Below are positions 5,119-5,206 of a DNA stretch of 5,206 nt, piece by piece. The DNA is from Roseiflexaceae bacterium (lineage in GTDB: Bacteria; Chloroflexota; Chloroflexia; Chloroflexales; Roseiflexaceae). Below the pieces are notes generated by a model that made no database searches, was not told where the DNA came from, and saw only the letters and a list, made by a program, of their open reading frames with translations. Location of the stretch: contig CANHPK010000156.1 of assembly GCA_947462525.1 (NCBI GenBank), positions 1 through 5,206 of the forward strand, given 5' to 3'. How positions within the stretch are numbered: the first letter of the stretch is position 1; every line of letters begins with the position of its first letter. The position numbers and the translations under genes are program-made.

Positions 5119-5206
5119 CCGGGTCGTGCTCCCAGCCTTGCGTTTACATACTCTGCCTCTCCGTGTCTCTGCGTGATCGTGCTCCTCTGTGGGTATGCAG
5201 AGTTGA

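Larger units (their letters stand above)
4884..5185 (+). repeat. 136-bp tandem repeat, two full copies and the start of a third
   Basis: Copies lie at 4884-5019 and 5020-5155, identical at 132 of 136 positions; they differ at 4890/5026, 4903/5039, 4945/5081 and 4961/5097. A third copy begins at 5156, matches for 30 bases (one mismatch) to 5185 and then diverges. The period is not a multiple of three and no frame carries a ribosome site or recognisable protein, so it is noncoding. The nine-mer TCGTGCTCC occurs twice per unit (4905, 4988, 5041, 5124), again in the third copy (5177) and once upstream of the 2TM gene (4426). Before the array, 4799-4883 holds nothing recognisable beyond a possible degraded unit end near 4871. 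After 5185 there is only a small CTCTG/CAGAG dyad (5185-5202). Confidence 0.95.

Noticed and set aside
4773..5176. Open frames of 69-103 codons on both strands across the tandem array
   Set aside because: The 136-bp period shifts frame at each copy, the frames overlap each other, and none has a ribosome site or a recognisable domain. They are by-products of stop-poor repeat DNA.
4884..5206. CRISPR array
   Set aside because: The whole 136-bp unit is repeated with no unique spacers, the period is too long, and no cas gene is present.

Overview
The window looks like chromosome from a Chloroflexia bacterium (the Chloroflexus / Roseiflexus / Herpetosiphon branch of Chloroflexota). The main evidence is the malate dehydrogenase at 3197-4138. 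Its LDH-like, tetrameric-type sequence is very close to the Chloroflexus aurantiacus enzyme as I remember it. The rest (intermediate GC, strong GGAGG-type ribosome sites, intergenic arrays of short repeats) is compatible but not diagnostic. The genus cannot be read from the sequence.

Layout. 1-635: two closely spaced minus-strand genes, a zinc-ribbon protein with one membrane segment and, 3 bases after its stop, the first 19 codons of a second small CxxC protein that leaves the window. 636-839: a divergent intergenic region with a promoter for each side and three short dyads. 840-1475: a plus-strand NAD(P)-binding atypical-SDR (NmrA-like) protein. It converges with, and overlaps by 4 bases, a minus-strand block: malate dehydrogenase (3197-4138), an intrinsic terminator, an aldose 1-epimerase-like protein (2234-3139) and a tyrosine-phosphatase-family protein (1472-2206). 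4139-4501: no gene, but an mdh promoter, a decayed and a perfect heptanucleotide array, two fragments of a longer repeat family, and an extended -10 promoter. 4502-4798: a small two-helix (2TM-domain) membrane protein. 4799-5206: no gene; it holds a 136-bp tandem repeat (two full copies and a third start), each copy folding into a long hairpin.

Function. Malate dehydrogenase is central carbon metabolism (TCA cycle, and the 3-hydroxypropionate bi-cycle in phototrophic relatives). The epimerase-like and phosphatase-like genes follow it on the same strand and are 27 bp apart, so these two are probably co-transcribed. The terminator after mdh suggests they are at least partly uncoupled from it. 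No pathway linking the three is evident. I see no defence system, complete mobile element, CRISPR, tRNA or rRNA. The least ordinary part is the repeat-rich DNA on both sides of the 2TM gene. I do not find a clear new biological system here.
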